From contig NZ_RCFQ01000019.1 of NCBI RefSeq assembly GCF_003665155.1, positions 1 through 53,962 on the forward strand: a stretch of 53,962 bases of DNA, written 5' to 3'. The notes below the pieces were generated by a model, which was given only the letters and a program-made list of their open reading frames with translations, searched no databases and was not told where the DNA came from. The position numbers were made by a program, and so were the translations under genes. The DNA is from Mariprofundus sp. EBB-1 (GTDB lineage: Bacteria; Pseudomonadota; Zetaproteobacteria; Mariprofundales; Mariprofundaceae). Positions 27,540-37,405 of the stretch are shown one piece after another (position 1 is the first letter of the stretch; each line of letters begins with the position of its first letter).

Positions 27540-30500
27540 GTAAACCTCAGGTAACTACCAAACCTGGTAGTACATTCACGCGCGCGCTGGCTTCATGCCG
27601 GCGCGTAGTCCTTTTACTGCTCTTTTTTTTCACGGCCGGAGGAGCATGGCTGTATTGGAATGCCCCCTCAATAGATACCATGCGGCCAAATATTGAAAGT
27701 TATTTGCAACAGCAGCTTGAATTAAATGAACTGCGTCTCGGAGAGCTTTCTTTGCGCTGGGCGGGTTTTTTATGGCTGAAAGTTGATCGGCTGGATTTTA
27801 CCAGTACCAATCATGGTATCGCCTATCATGATGGCAGTGCCAGTGTAAGAATTCCGCTAAGCGCCCTTTTTAATGGTGATATTGCACCGGATAAAATTTT
27901 GTTAAAAGATGGTGTTCTGGATATAGAACTGGATGACTCGGAAACCATCCTGCCTGAACAACTCACACTGGTAGATGTTCACGTGAATTGGCATATCGCA
28001 GCTACGCCAGCGCACCCTGACTGGCGCGGGGAACTGCCTGATGTAAACCTCACGCTTCATGCAAAGTCACGGATGATCAATGCCAAATCACCGGTATTTA
28101 AACTATCGGCACAATGGGATGATGATGGCCTTCCCGGCCAGTTAAATCTGCATTGTAACAACATTGACTGGCTACCTGAATCCATTCGCCGGCTTATCAA
28201 CGGATCACCGAAGGCTGATTTGACGCTACGGCGCAAAGATCATCAGCGATGGGAGGTAAAGAGCTCCATTGTATCTCAGAGCCCCGTCAGTCTACGTTTA
28301 ACACCAATTGGAGATATCTATCAGTTCGACAGGCTTTCAACAAAGCTACAGATTCAGATGCGCGACAACACAAAAGAAAGCGATGTATTCAAGCTGAAGC
28401 AGATCAATGTTGATGAATTGATATGGGCTTTGGGCGAAAGTAAAATTACTGCTCAGGGTCAGTGGAGTGATGGGACTTTACAAGTAAACGCTGCTTCCGA
28501 CCTGCTACCTATGCCTCTGATCTGGTCATGGCTTCAGCCACTTGGCGATCCGGGCTGGCAGCAGTGGTTAAAACAGATGCAGCATGGCATTGCCAGGCAG
28601 GCACAGGCAGATCTTTCACTACGCTGGCCTGATCCGCTTCAGGTATGGCCAAACATTGAAACATTTAAATCGATGTCCTATAAAATAAAGACTGATATTG
28701 AAGATGCCGATATTGCATTAGGCATATCCAATGGCTTTTTGAGCAATACCCGCGCCACTGTTGAGGTAGATTCGGATGCCATAAGCGCAAAAATTATAGA
28801 TACCATGCTGCCCAAAGATCTGGGCCACTCAAGCGGCAGCTTATCCATTCCACTGGACACCCTTTTACTGAATATTACAGGTTCCGCCAATACAGATGTA
28901 GCCAATTTGCTGCATTGGTTTGGTCCTGCTGAAGTCAATGATTGGCAATGGAACAAAGCACGAGCCAATAGTCAGTTTGAGTTGATGTGGGATCTCACTA
29001 AAACAAGTCCTAAAGAGGCCCGTATTACCTTGCACCCCGATGGTCTATGGAATATTAACGTGCTTAAATTTCCGCTTCAATTATCTAAGGGGGTTGTAAA
29101 GTGGGATATTAACAAAGGTATTTCATTAAAAAACATGCACCTCTCCGGCGCCCATATGCAAGGCATGTTCTCTTTTGATGCAGCAGCATCGTCTCGGACG
29201 GAGGTGTGGAAAATAACCTCTGTGCAAGCCCATGGTAGAAGTAAACTTGCCCCGCTTGCCGCACACTTTCAGTTGCCTCTGGCGCACGCTGGCGGCAGCG
29301 TCAATAGCAGCCTGCGTTTCCAGGATGGCCAATGGTTTGGCAAGCTCGATATGAAAGATGCAAGCTGGGAGCATTTACTAGGATCCAACAAGAAGAAAGG
29401 CGAACCCTTCGCGCTGCAATATCTTGGCTTGCTGGATATGAAGAGCAAACTCCCAACCATTCATATTAACAAGCTTACCAGTAGCGGAAATCACATCAAA
29501 CTGCATGATGGGTCTGGCATCATCAATAACGCCGGCTTGCAAATGCAACTTAATGGCCTGCATACGCCTTCATTCAGCGGCAACCTTGATGTTGATGTGC
29601 CATTTGATGACGGCATGGCATGGAATATTGATGTCAAAGCGAGTTACCTCAACCGTAATGCTCTACCGAACACACTGGATCACTCTGAAAAGTTGATCGA
29701 CAAAAACTGGGTGTTGCGTGCGAATATTGACCGCTTTGACTGGGATGATGCACGTATGAGTGGTGTACACCTTCGGCTGGCTTCCGACAAAGAGAGTATC
29801 GGGATTATGGAAGCAGCTCTGGTTCATACTTCGCAATTGGACATCATGGATGTTGATGCGCGTTTTACATTGCCGGGCGAGGGCAAGGTTGAACTGCGTA
29901 AATTTTCAGCCAGTTTTGAAAAACAGATATTAACCATTTCGGCAACGCTTACTCCCGAGACTGAGGGTGGTATGCGTTGGAAGGGGTTTGCAGAACTGCA
30001 TGGCGATTTTGGCCATTTGATGAACAAGGGAGGCCTCTCCAGTCGTTTTTTAGAGGGTGATGGAAATTTGCTTTTCTCGGGGCAGGGCCTGATTTTGAAA
30101 GAGCAACCTTGGTGGGAGGGCTTGGATGGTCGTTTGCGTATGCGGGTTGATCAAGGGCGTATCCTGGAGGGAGGCACACTCACCACGCTGTTGTCTGCTA
30201 TTAATCTGAGCCAACTGCCCGCCTTGCTCTTTGGTCAGCGTAAAGATCTATCAGGGCCCGGAATCATGTATGAACGTTTGCAGATGGAGGCGATTATGCA
30301 AAGTCAGAACATTCATATTCGCAATGTTGCCATGCGCTCAAGTGCATTTGATCTGGTGGGGCAAGGCAATATGAATGTCGATAACAATACCATTGATCTT
30401 TTTTTAATCGCCAAGCCGTTACAGAATCTGGATGCCTTACTGGCTAAAATACCACTTGTGCGGGATATTCTGGGTGGCAGATCACATAGCTTGATGCGTA

Positions 30501-30664
30501 AAGTATATCATCTGAGTGGTCCATTCACGGATGCAAAAGTGAAAGCAGTACGACCACGGGATGCTGGCCTATCTGACTCAGGTATCATTGAACGACTGTT
30601 TAATACCCCTAATAATTGGTTTGGCCCGAGTGAAAAAGAGCCACCTGTGAAAGGAAGTAAGTAA
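27536..30664 (+). CDS. YhdP-like AsmA-superfamily lipid transport protein
   Basis: This protein of about 1042 residues has an N-terminal inner-membrane helix (VVLLLLFFFTAGGAWLYW) and a long beta-rich periplasmic body ending in the AsmA_2/DUF3971-type C-terminus, with FDLVGQGNMNVDNNTIDLFL, PLVRDILGG and a GPFTDAKVKAV segment. YhdP in Escherichia coli carries phospholipid toward the outer membrane. The first ATG (27680) would delete the helix. Upstream, the only plausible start is CTG 27536, which overlaps the mlaC stop as CTGA and has AAGGA 6 bases before it; the frame is closed by a stop at 27524. I therefore propose a CTG start with translational coupling to mlaC, which ties this protein to the Mla system. 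Confidence 0.8.
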   Translation: MSKPQVTTKPGSTFTRALASCRRVVLLLLFFFTAGGAWLYWNAPSIDTMRPNIESYLQQQLELNELRLGELSLRWAGFLWLKVDRLDFTSTNHGIAYHDGSASVRIPLSALFNGDIAPDKILLKDGVLDIELDDSETILPEQLTLVDVHVNWHIAATPAHPDWRGELPDVNLTLHAKSRMINAKSPVFKLSAQWDDDGLPGQLNLHCNNIDWLPESIRRLINGSPKADLTLRRKDHQRWEVKSSIVSQSPVSLRLTPIGDIYQFDRLSTKLQIQMRDNTKESDVFKLKQINVDELIWALGESKITAQGQWSDGTLQVNAASDLLPMPLIWSWLQPLGDPGWQQWLKQMQHGIARQAQADLSLRWPDPLQVWPNIETFKSMSYKIKTDIEDADIALGISNGFLSNTRATVEVDSDAISAKIIDTMLPKDLGHSSGSLSIPLDTLLLNITGSANTDVANLLHWFGPAEVNDWQWNKARANSQFELMWDLTKTSPKEARITLHPDGLWNINVLKFPLQLSKGVVKWDINKGISLKNMHLSGAHMQGMFSFDAAASSRTEVWKITSVQAHGRSKLAPLAAHFQLPLAHAGGSVNSSLRFQDGQWFGKLDMKDASWEHLLGSNKKKGEPFALQYLGLLDMKSKLPTIHINKLTSSGNHIKLHDGSGIINNAGLQMQLNGLHTPSFSGNLDVDVPFDDGMAWNIDVKASYLNRNALPNTLDHSEKLIDKNWVLRANIDRFDWDDARMSGVHLRLASDKESIGIMEAALVHTSQLDIMDVDARFTLPGEGKVELRKFSASFEKQILTISATLTPETEGGMRWKGFAELHGDFGHLMNKGGLSSRFLEGDGNLLFSGQGLILKEQPWWEGLDGRLRMRVDQGRILEGGTLTTLLSAINLSQLPALLFGQRKDLSGPGIMYERLQMEAIMQSQNIHIRNVAMRSSAFDLVGQGNMNVDNNTIDLFLIAKPLQNLDALLAKIPLVRDILGGRSHSLMRKVYHLSGPFTDAKVKAVRPRDAGLSDSGIIERLFNTPNNWFGPSEKEPPVKGSK

Positions 30665-30742
30665 GATCTCAGTCATTCCGAATGTACATGCCGTTTTACC
30701 ATTCTCTGTACCATGATTCGTTAACACGTTAAAGTTCTGCCC

Positions 30743-32095
30743 ATGCGCATTTGCCATATTGGACTTAATCATAAAACAGCCCCCGTTGAACTTCGCGAAC
30801 GTCTGGCGGTGGCCGAAACAGATATTGCTGATATTCTGAATCAGCGTATTCAACACCCTGCTATTCGTGAGGCTGCACTGCTCTCCACCTGTAACCGTGT
30901 GGAAATGACTGTGGTGACTCATGATCCTGATGCTGCCATTGCTGCGGTGCATGAATGGTTTTCTGCCACGGCAAAGATGGAGATAGAAGAGGTTCGTGAG
31001 CATCTCTATTCACACACTACCGATGCCGCTATTCGTCACCTGTTTTCTGTTGCCTCCGGATTAGACTCTCTTGTGTTGGGTGAACCTCAGATTTTAGGGC
31101 AGGTTAAAACCTCCTATGAACATGCCTTGACGGCAGGTACGGCAGGCCATGTGTTGCATCGTTTGTACCAATCTACCTTTGCGGCCGCCAAACGTGCCCG
31201 CAGTGAAACAGGTATTGGCAAACAATCGGTTAATATCTCCTCCTGTGCCGTTGAATTAGCGCGTCATATCTTTGGTGATCTGACTGGAAAAACAGTGCTG
31301 TTAATGGGCGCTGGAGAAATGGCCGAATTGGCCGCTCGCCATTTGCGCGGTAACGGCTGCACCGATATTCTGGTTGCTAACCGGACACTTGCACGGGCTC
31401 AGAATCTGGCTTTAGAATTTGAAGGTCATGCGCTAACCATGGAGCAGTTGCCCGAGTATCTTGATGCTGCCGATATTGTCCTTTCCAGTACTGGTGCATC
31501 TACCTTTGTGTTGTTGCCTGATGCCGTGAAGGCAGCGATGAAGAAACGTAAAGGCAAGCCCATGTTTCTGGTGGATATCGCTGTTCCTCGCGATATTGAC
31601 CCGCGCATTAGCGATATTGATGGTGCCTACCTGTATGATATTGATGATCTTCAACAAGTCGTGCAGGGCAATATGGAAAACCGACAACATGAAGCGGATC
31701 AAGCACGCCTGCTCATTGAAGAAGAGGCGCAAGCATTTCTGCGATGGTTAAAATCGCTGGAGTCCGTGCCGTTGATTCGCACCATTCAACAACAGATGAA
31801 TGTGCGCCGTCTGGAAGAGTTTGAAAAAGCCCAGCGCTATATGAAAGATTTTAATGATGAACAGTTGCAAGCTGTAGAGCAGTTCAGTCGTGCGCTGATG
31901 AAACGTTATATGCACCCGACACTTAGAACACTAAAAAGCCTGCCTGATGATATTGAGGGGGATCTGTTGATGGGCGCAGCCAATCGACTGTTTGATCTGG
32001 ATAATCCTACTGTTGAATCAACAGCTTCAAATGACACATTGATCAGTGATAATATCGCTCATATTAAGGGGAATAATGAACACCCGTCTTCATGA
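30743..32095 (+). CDS. hemA: Glutamyl-tRNA reductase
   Basis: This 450-residue enzyme makes glutamate-1-semialdehyde from glutamyl-tRNA, the first committed step of C5 tetrapyrrole synthesis. Marks are the start [19 protein letters not shown], the catalytic cysteine in [27 protein letters not shown], and the NADPH-binding [13 protein letters not shown]. The length is slightly above the usual 420 because of a C-terminal tail that overlaps the prfA start by 20 bases. It opens a hemA-prfA-prmC cluster, an order common in gamma- and related proteobacteria. Confidence 0.96.
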   Translation: MRICHIGLNHKTAPVELRERLAVAETDIADILNQRIQHPAIREAALLSTCNRVEMTVVTHDPDAAIAAVHEWFSATAKMEIEEVREHLYSHTTDAAIRHLFSVASGLDSLVLGEPQILGQVKTSYEHALTAGTAGHVLHRLYQSTFAAAKRARSETGIGKQSVNISSCAVELARHIFGDLTGKTVLLMGAGEMAELAARHLRGNGCTDILVANRTLARAQNLALEFEGHALTMEQLPEYLDAADIVLSSTGASTFVLLPDAVKAAMKKRKGKPMFLVDIAVPRDIDPRISDIDGAYLYDIDDLQQVVQGNMENRQHEADQARLLIEEEAQAFLRWLKSLESVPLIRTIQQQMNVRRLEEFEKAQRYMKDFNDEQLQAVEQFSRALMKRYMHPTLRTLKSLPDDIEGDLLMGAANRLFDLDNPTVESTASNDTLISDNIAHIKGNNEHPSS

Positions 32096-33143
32096 CATCC
32101 TGCATCGGCGTGATGAAATCACCAGTTTATTAGCCGACCCTGACATCACCTCCAACAATAAGAAGTTCACGCAGCTAAGCAGAGACTTTGCTGAGATTGA
32201 ACCTGTTGCCGAGCATGCTGAAAAACACCTGCAGTTGGTTCAACAGCTACAGGACAATCAAGAGATGTTGGCTGATCCGGATTGTGATCACGAGCTTAAA
32301 GAGTTGATGGAAGAGGAAAACCTCGAACTGAAACAGGCTATTTTAGATAGTGATGAGCAGCTTACGCTATTATTACTTCCTAAAGACCCGAATGATCAAC
32401 GCAATGCGATTCTGGAAATAAGGGCAGGCACCGGTGGTGATGAAGCAGCCCTGTTTGCTGCTGATCTGTTTCGTATGTATAGCCGTTACGCCGAAACCCA
32501 GGGCTTTAAAGTATCCATCTTATCCAGCAGTGAAATTGGCATTGGTGGCTACAAAGAGATTATTGCTCAGGTGACCGGTCAGGGCGTCTTTTCCCGCTTT
32601 AAATTTGAGTCAGGCACCCATCGTGTGCAACGCGTACCTGAAACGGAATCAGGTGGTCGCATTCATACCTCAGCCTGCACAGTTGCAATCCTACCTGAAG
32701 CAGAAGAGGTGGATGTGAATATTCGCCCTGATGATATTCGTATTGATGTGTACCGTGCTTCAGGCGCTGGTGGCCAGCATGTGAACAAAACCGAATCTGC
32801 TGTGCGTATCACGCATGCACCAAGCGGTCTTGTTGTGACCTGTCAGGATCAGGCCAGCCAACATAAAAATAAAGCGCAGGCGATGAAAGTGTTGCAAGCC
32901 CGTCTGTTCGATAAAGAGCAATCAGAAGCCAATGCAGAACGATCCGGTATCCGTAAGGATATGGTTGGATCCGGCGATCGATCCGAGCGTATTCGCACCT
33001 ATAATTATCCACAGGGGCGACTCACCGATCATCGCATCAATCTGACACTGTACAAGCTCGATCAGATTCTTGGTGGTGATATGAATGAGCTGATTGACGC
33101 GCTATTGAGCCACCATCAGGCTGAACTGCTCGCTGCCCAGTGA
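32076..33143 (+). CDS. prfA: Peptide chain release factor 1
   Basis: This 355-residue RF1 terminates translation at UAA and UAG. The catalytic GGQ is in [17 protein letters not shown], and the family block [20 protein letters not shown] follows. ATG 32076 is chosen because AAGGGG lies 6 bases upstream and the length matches the family. It overlaps hemA by 20 bases, and its stop overlaps the prmC start (GTGA). Confidence 0.96.
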   Translation: MNTRLHDILHRRDEITSLLADPDITSNNKKFTQLSRDFAEIEPVAEHAEKHLQLVQQLQDNQEMLADPDCDHELKELMEEENLELKQAILDSDEQLTLLLLPKDPNDQRNAILEIRAGTGGDEAALFAADLFRMYSRYAETQGFKVSILSSSEIGIGGYKEIIAQVTGQGVFSRFKFESGTHRVQRVPETESGGRIHTSACTVAILPEAEEVDVNIRPDDIRIDVYRASGAGGQHVNKTESAVRITHAPSGLVVTCQDQASQHKNKAQAMKVLQARLFDKEQSEANAERSGIRKDMVGSGDRSERIRTYNYPQGRLTDHRINLTLYKLDQILGGDMNELIDALLSHHQAELLAAQ

Positions 33144-33988
33144 GTCATGCAACAACCCTTCGCCAACTGATTCAACAAGCTTCAGCGTTATTAAAGCAGG
33201 TTAATTGTGATGCGCCTATGCGCGATGCTGAACTGTTGTTAATGTCTGTTTGGGGTATGCGTAGAACCGATCTTATTATTCGCGCTTCAGAACCTGTGCC
33301 TGAAGCGATTGAAACAGTGTTCAATGCACTGATTCAACGCCGTATGCAACGAGAACCACTGGCCTATATTCTTGGCGAGAAAGAGTTCTGGTCACGCCCG
33401 TTTCATGTCACATCTGATGTGTTGGTTCCCCGACCGGAGACAGAACATCTGATTGAAGCGGTGCTTGAATATTTCCCGGATCAGCAAGGCGCTTACAATT
33501 TTTGTGATATCGGTACCGGTTCCGGCATTATTGCGGTTACATTGGCTTGTGAATATCCAAAGGCGCATATCATTGCGACGGATATTTCTGAGTCTGCTCT
33601 AAGGGTCGCAACGGGCAACGCGATCCAACACAAGGTTGAAGACCGCATCACGTTCAAACAGGGCGATATGCTGCAAGCTATTGAACAGCGTAACGCGCAT
33701 TTTGATGCCATTATATCCAATCCGCCTTATGTAGCGGAACATGAGATGGCCTCGTTGGAACAGGAGCTGTCTTATGAGCCTCGCAACGCCCTTACCGATG
33801 AATCGGATGGCCTTACGTTTTTAACCGATATTCTCAATACAGGGCCGGAATTTTTACAAACATCCGGTATGATCATGTTAGAAACCGGCCCATGCGGTCT
33901 GCCCGATACGCCGGAGACACTGATCTTCGAAAAAGTCATTCACGATCTGGCCGGTCATGCTCGCGGTGGCATTTACCGCTGTGTCTGA
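33140..33988 (+). CDS. prmC: Release factor glutamine methyltransferase
   Basis: This 282-residue SAM enzyme methylates the glutamine of the GGQ motif in release factors. Motifs are [11 protein letters not shown], motif [15 protein letters not shown], and the substrate-binding NPPYVAEHE. The start is GTG 33140, sharing the prfA stop as GTGA. Its product modifies the product of the preceding gene. Confidence 0.95.
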   Translation: MSHATTLRQLIQQASALLKQVNCDAPMRDAELLLMSVWGMRRTDLIIRASEPVPEAIETVFNALIQRRMQREPLAYILGEKEFWSRPFHVTSDVLVPRPETEHLIEAVLEYFPDQQGAYNFCDIGTGSGIIAVTLACEYPKAHIIATDISESALRVATGNAIQHKVEDRITFKQGDMLQAIEQRNAHFDAIISNPPYVAEHEMASLEQELSYEPRNALTDESDGLTFLTDILNTGPEFLQTSGMIMLETGPCGLPDTPETLIFEKVIHDLAGHARGGIYRCV

Positions 33989-33995
33989 TTCATAG

Positions 33996-34598
33996 ATGGA
34001 AGAGTGGCTAAATATTGTGATTAGGCAACTGATTCTCTATAGCTTGCCTGTTCTCATTTCACTCACGCTTGTCGTGCTTATCGAATCACGTATGAGCAAC
34101 AGGCCCATCCCGCATCCCTTTTACGCCATCTCATGGCGCGGTACCTGGTTGCCTTTGCTGGCTGCTCTGGCCTTTCATCGGGGCATGATCATTGCGCTGC
34201 CAAATACACTTGCCTCGGGTGTCAAAATATCATCGATTCGATGTCTGGCGCATGGTCTGCTTTGCCTGTTGGGTTTTTTGTTATTCAGCTGGAGTCTGGC
34301 GCATCAGATGCCAACCGGGCTACCTCCGCTGCATCACTGGTGGTCCAAGGTGCTGATGTTTTTCAATCTGTGCATGGCATGTTTACATCTCTTGCCTTTA
34401 CCCGGCTTGCTGGCAGGAGAACTTCTGTTATCGACCCGTTGGGGTGAAAAAATCCCTGTATATTTCAATATCAAGCATGGCTGGATTGTCATAACGGTGC
34501 TCGCAGCATCGCCGCTGTTGGACTTACTGTTGGGTGCATCGGTGGTGTTCCCAATCTATGAATGGATGAGTAGCGCCGCCATAGCTATGGCGCGATAA
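33996..34598 (+). CDS. Site-2-protease-like membrane protein lacking catalytic residues
   Basis: This 200-residue protein has about five or six hydrophobic helices. Its layout and the segment CLHLLPLPGLLAGELLL recall the NLLPxPxLDGG segment of M50 site-2 proteases. The HExxH zinc motif is absent (the nearest histidine is in ALAFHRGMII), and the aspartate of the second motif is replaced. If the relationship is real, it is a pseudoprotease. It begins seven bases after prmC, so it is cotranscribed with hemA-prfA-prmC. The relationship rests on weak similarity; an unrelated membrane protein is possible. Confidence 0.45.
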   Translation: MEEWLNIVIRQLILYSLPVLISLTLVVLIESRMSNRPIPHPFYAISWRGTWLPLLAALAFHRGMIIALPNTLASGVKISSIRCLAHGLLCLLGFLLFSWSLAHQMPTGLPPLHHWWSKVLMFFNLCMACLHLLPLPGLLAGELLLSTRWGEKIPVYFNIKHGWIVITVLAASPLLDLLLGASVVFPIYEWMSSAAIAMAR

Positions 34599-34641
34599 AC
34601 AGTCCGAATCATAATTGGCCTGATTATTGCTCGCTACAGAT

Positions 34642-35451
34642 ATGACATCATCTACCTTTGACCGAGAGTCAACTCTGGAGCTACTGCGGTTCAGCGAAGA
34701 TTTACCATCGCTACCGGATCGTTTTGTAAAAATTCAGAATATTGCGCAAGATCCTGATTCCAATGCGAAAGATCTGGCCGAAGTTATTCGTAGTGATCAG
34801 GCCACTACTGTTATGATACTCAAGTTCGCCAATTCACCTGCATATAATGCTTCACACACATCAATCAGTGAATTGTCCAAGGCCATTGCCCGCTTAGGTA
34901 CCAAAGAAACAGTCCATATCGCCACAGCTATGTCATTGATGTATGGCATGATTTTACCAACAGGCATGGCCAATATCCGGATTTTCTGGTCACATGCATT
35001 TGCCGTTGCACTAGTCGCAGAACATTTGGCGAAAACTGCCGATCCGGCGCAGCAACATGGCTCGCACGAAGTCGCGTTTATGGCAGGCCTGTTGCATGAT
35101 ATTGGCCGCGCAGCCTTGGGTATGCGTGTAGATTTCTCCTATTTTGAATGTGAAACAGGTCATCTGCACGAAGATGATTTGATCAAAGCCGAAGAAGAAC
35201 ACTACGGTGTTAATCATGCAGAAGCAGGTATGCATCTATTGCGCTTATGGGGTTTTCCAAACGAGCTATGCGAAGCCGTAGCAGAGCACCATCTGGCAGA
35301 TAGTCCGACATTTCTTGCCAGGGTGTGTTATCTGTCCAATCAGTTCATCAATGCACATCTGCCCGAACGCACTGCATTTGATAATGTCGCTGACATTGTC
35401 TTTGAGAAATTAGAAAGCTCACCACCTGACATTTCAATACTGAACGCATAA
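34642..35451 (+). CDS. HDOD domain protein
   Basis: This 269-residue protein has one HDOD domain (about 15-215). It shows LPSLPDRFVKIQNIAQDPDS, the block DLAEVIRSDQATTVMILKFANSPAYN, and the helical core with AFMAGLLHDIGRAALGM, where the LHDIG segment resembles an HD motif. HDOD proteins are usually signalling adaptors linked to cyclic-di-GMP, chemotaxis or stress. No receiver or kinase domain is fused. The ATG at 34642 is favoured over a TTG at 34627. Confidence 0.88.
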   Translation: MTSSTFDRESTLELLRFSEDLPSLPDRFVKIQNIAQDPDSNAKDLAEVIRSDQATTVMILKFANSPAYNASHTSISELSKAIARLGTKETVHIATAMSLMYGMILPTGMANIRIFWSHAFAVALVAEHLAKTADPAQQHGSHEVAFMAGLLHDIGRAALGMRVDFSYFECETGHLHEDDLIKAEEEHYGVNHAEAGMHLLRLWGFPNELCEAVAEHHLADSPTFLARVCYLSNQFINAHLPERTAFDNVADIVFEKLESSPPDISILNA

Positions 35452-35580
35452 AATAGTTTCAGGGCATCTAAAATTGCCGTAGTGCCTTACAAACCGTAAC
35501 ATCGGCATTATCTGTATTGTACTATTCGGCACGGAATAGATTCAGATGACAGACACAGCGGGAGAGTCGGGCAAACAACA

Positions 35581-37377
35581 ATGGTATTGTGGAAAACGCT
35601 GCTCGACAGCAAGAAAAGAGCTTTAGCTTGGTCTCGCGAACAGGATACCCTGTATATCGTTATACTTGCTGTCGTGGTGGGCGTGTTATCCGGCTACACT
35701 GCGCTGTTGTTACGTTTCATGATCGAATGGGTCAGCCTGTTCTGGACAGGTGAACGCACTTGGGAAGAATCCATCGCAACGCTGCCATGGTATATATATT
35801 TGATCGCACCTACCGTTACCGGGTTATTGGTGGGTTGGATTACGGTTCGTTTTTTACCCGGTGGAGAACTGCGTGGAGTATCCGGTGTGTTGGCCGATAT
35901 GGTGGAACGCAAAGCTCGCGTACATCCTCGCCAGCTGGCTACAGAAACGGTGGGTACAGCATTGGCCATTGGTGGAGGTGTCAGTCTCGGGCGAGAAGGC
36001 CCAACCGTTGCACTTGGTGCTTTGATCGCCTCGGAGCTTGGTCAGCGCCTCAATCTTTCTGAGCAGCAACTGCGTATTTTAATCGGCTGTGGTGTAGCCG
36101 CTGGTATTGCTGCCTCCTTCAACACCCCGATTGCCGGTGTATTGTTTGCGCTGGAAGTCATTCTTGCTGATTACGCCATCGCCACATTCAGTCCTATTGT
36201 GATCGCATCCGTACTGGCGACCGTGGTTGCGCGCTCTGAACTGGGGAATTTTCCAGCCTTCACTGTTCCGGAATACCACCTTATCAGTATCTGGGAAATA
36301 CCGACCTATCTTATTATTGGCGCTATTTGCGGGCTGGTCGCCACGGTCTTCATTAAATCGATGCAACCTACCCGCGCATGGCTGGCAAAAATGATTCCTG
36401 ACCGGCGCATACGTCCAGCCATTGTTGGCTTTCATATTGGATTATTAGGACTCATTTTACCGCAGGTCATGTCTATTGGTTACGGTACGGTAGAGGACAT
36501 GTTACTCGAACGTATCCAGCCGGATATTCTCGGCTATGCCTTGCCTCTGGCTGCATTTCTGGCCATTGTGCTGATTGGTAAGCTGATCGTGACCGTACTG
36601 AGTGCCGCAGGCGGTTTCCCCGGTGGATTATTCGGCCCGGCCCTATTTATGGGGGCCACCGTTGGCGCCCTATTTGGTGATCTCGCACATGCCTTTTCAC
36701 CCTCATATTCGGAAAGCTACGGTGCTTATGCTTTGGTTGCCTGCGGTGCGTTAACGGCCGCTGCACTGCACGCTCCACTGACCGTTATGTTAATCGTCTT
36801 TGAAATGACAGCAGATTATCACATTATGTTACCTTTAATGGCGGCATGCAGCGTGGCGACGATGGTAACGCGCTCTTTTAGCCGCGCTTCAGTATTTACT
36901 GAAGTACTGGAAGAGCGTGGCATTGATTCTAACTGGGGACTGGAGCAATCGTGGATGCGCTCGGTATCGATTAAAAGCATTCCGTGGCGCGCCATACCCA
37001 GAGTGTCTAAACACGCTCGATTAAAAGAGTTGAAACAGGTCTATACCGGTTCAGGAAAAGGCTGTGTACAGGTTGTCGATGATGATGGTCTGCTGGTCGG
37101 TATCGTTACCTTTGGAGATTTACAAAAATGGCTGATTGACCCCACGCTGGATCAGGTGGTTGTAGCCAGCGAAGTTGCCAATACCAATGTACAGGTGATT
37201 GCTGAATCTGACACCCTGCTGGATGCTATACATATCCTGGATCATGAAGAGTTTGAGCAGATGCCCGTGGTTGCTCATGACAACCCCCGCAAGGTGCTGG
37301 GGATGCTGTCCAGAAATGCTATTTTTTCGACCTATCACAAAATGATCGTCAAACATGGTGAAGGTAGTAACAGATAG
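35581..37377 (+). CDS. ClC-type chloride channel/antiporter with C-terminal CBS pair
   Basis: This 598-residue membrane protein has the ClC fold. The selectivity segments are GGELRGVSG (about 94-102), GREGP (137-141) with the gating glutamate at 139, and GGFPGGLFGPALFMGA. A cytoplasmic CBS pair (about 450-590) follows; the second half contains HILDHEEFEQMPVV. Retention of the glutamate is usual in both antiporters and gated channels, so transport mode cannot be decided. The start codon has no close ribosome binding site; GGGAGA lies 15 bases upstream. Confidence 0.92.
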   Translation: MVLWKTLLDSKKRALAWSREQDTLYIVILAVVVGVLSGYTALLLRFMIEWVSLFWTGERTWEESIATLPWYIYLIAPTVTGLLVGWITVRFLPGGELRGVSGVLADMVERKARVHPRQLATETVGTALAIGGGVSLGREGPTVALGALIASELGQRLNLSEQQLRILIGCGVAAGIAASFNTPIAGVLFALEVILADYAIATFSPIVIASVLATVVARSELGNFPAFTVPEYHLISIWEIPTYLIIGAICGLVATVFIKSMQPTRAWLAKMIPDRRIRPAIVGFHIGLLGLILPQVMSIGYGTVEDMLLERIQPDILGYALPLAAFLAIVLIGKLIVTVLSAAGGFPGGLFGPALFMGATVGALFGDLAHAFSPSYSESYGAYALVACGALTAAALHAPLTVMLIVFEMTADYHIMLPLMAACSVATMVTRSFSRASVFTEVLEERGIDSNWGLEQSWMRSVSIKSIPWRAIPRVSKHARLKELKQVYTGSGKGCVQVVDDDGLLVGIVTFGDLQKWLIDPTLDQVVVASEVANTNVQVIAESDTLLDAIHILDHEEFEQMPVVAHDNPRKVLGMLSRNAIFSTYHKMIVKHGEGSNR

Positions 37378-37405
37378 TGCCAATTCTTACCGAGGCCAAC
37401 ACAAC

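Noticed and set aside
35546-35581. Upstream ATG at 35546 as the ClC start
   Set aside because: It is in a different frame and meets a stop after 26 codons; the ClC frame itself has no start codon upstream of 35581.
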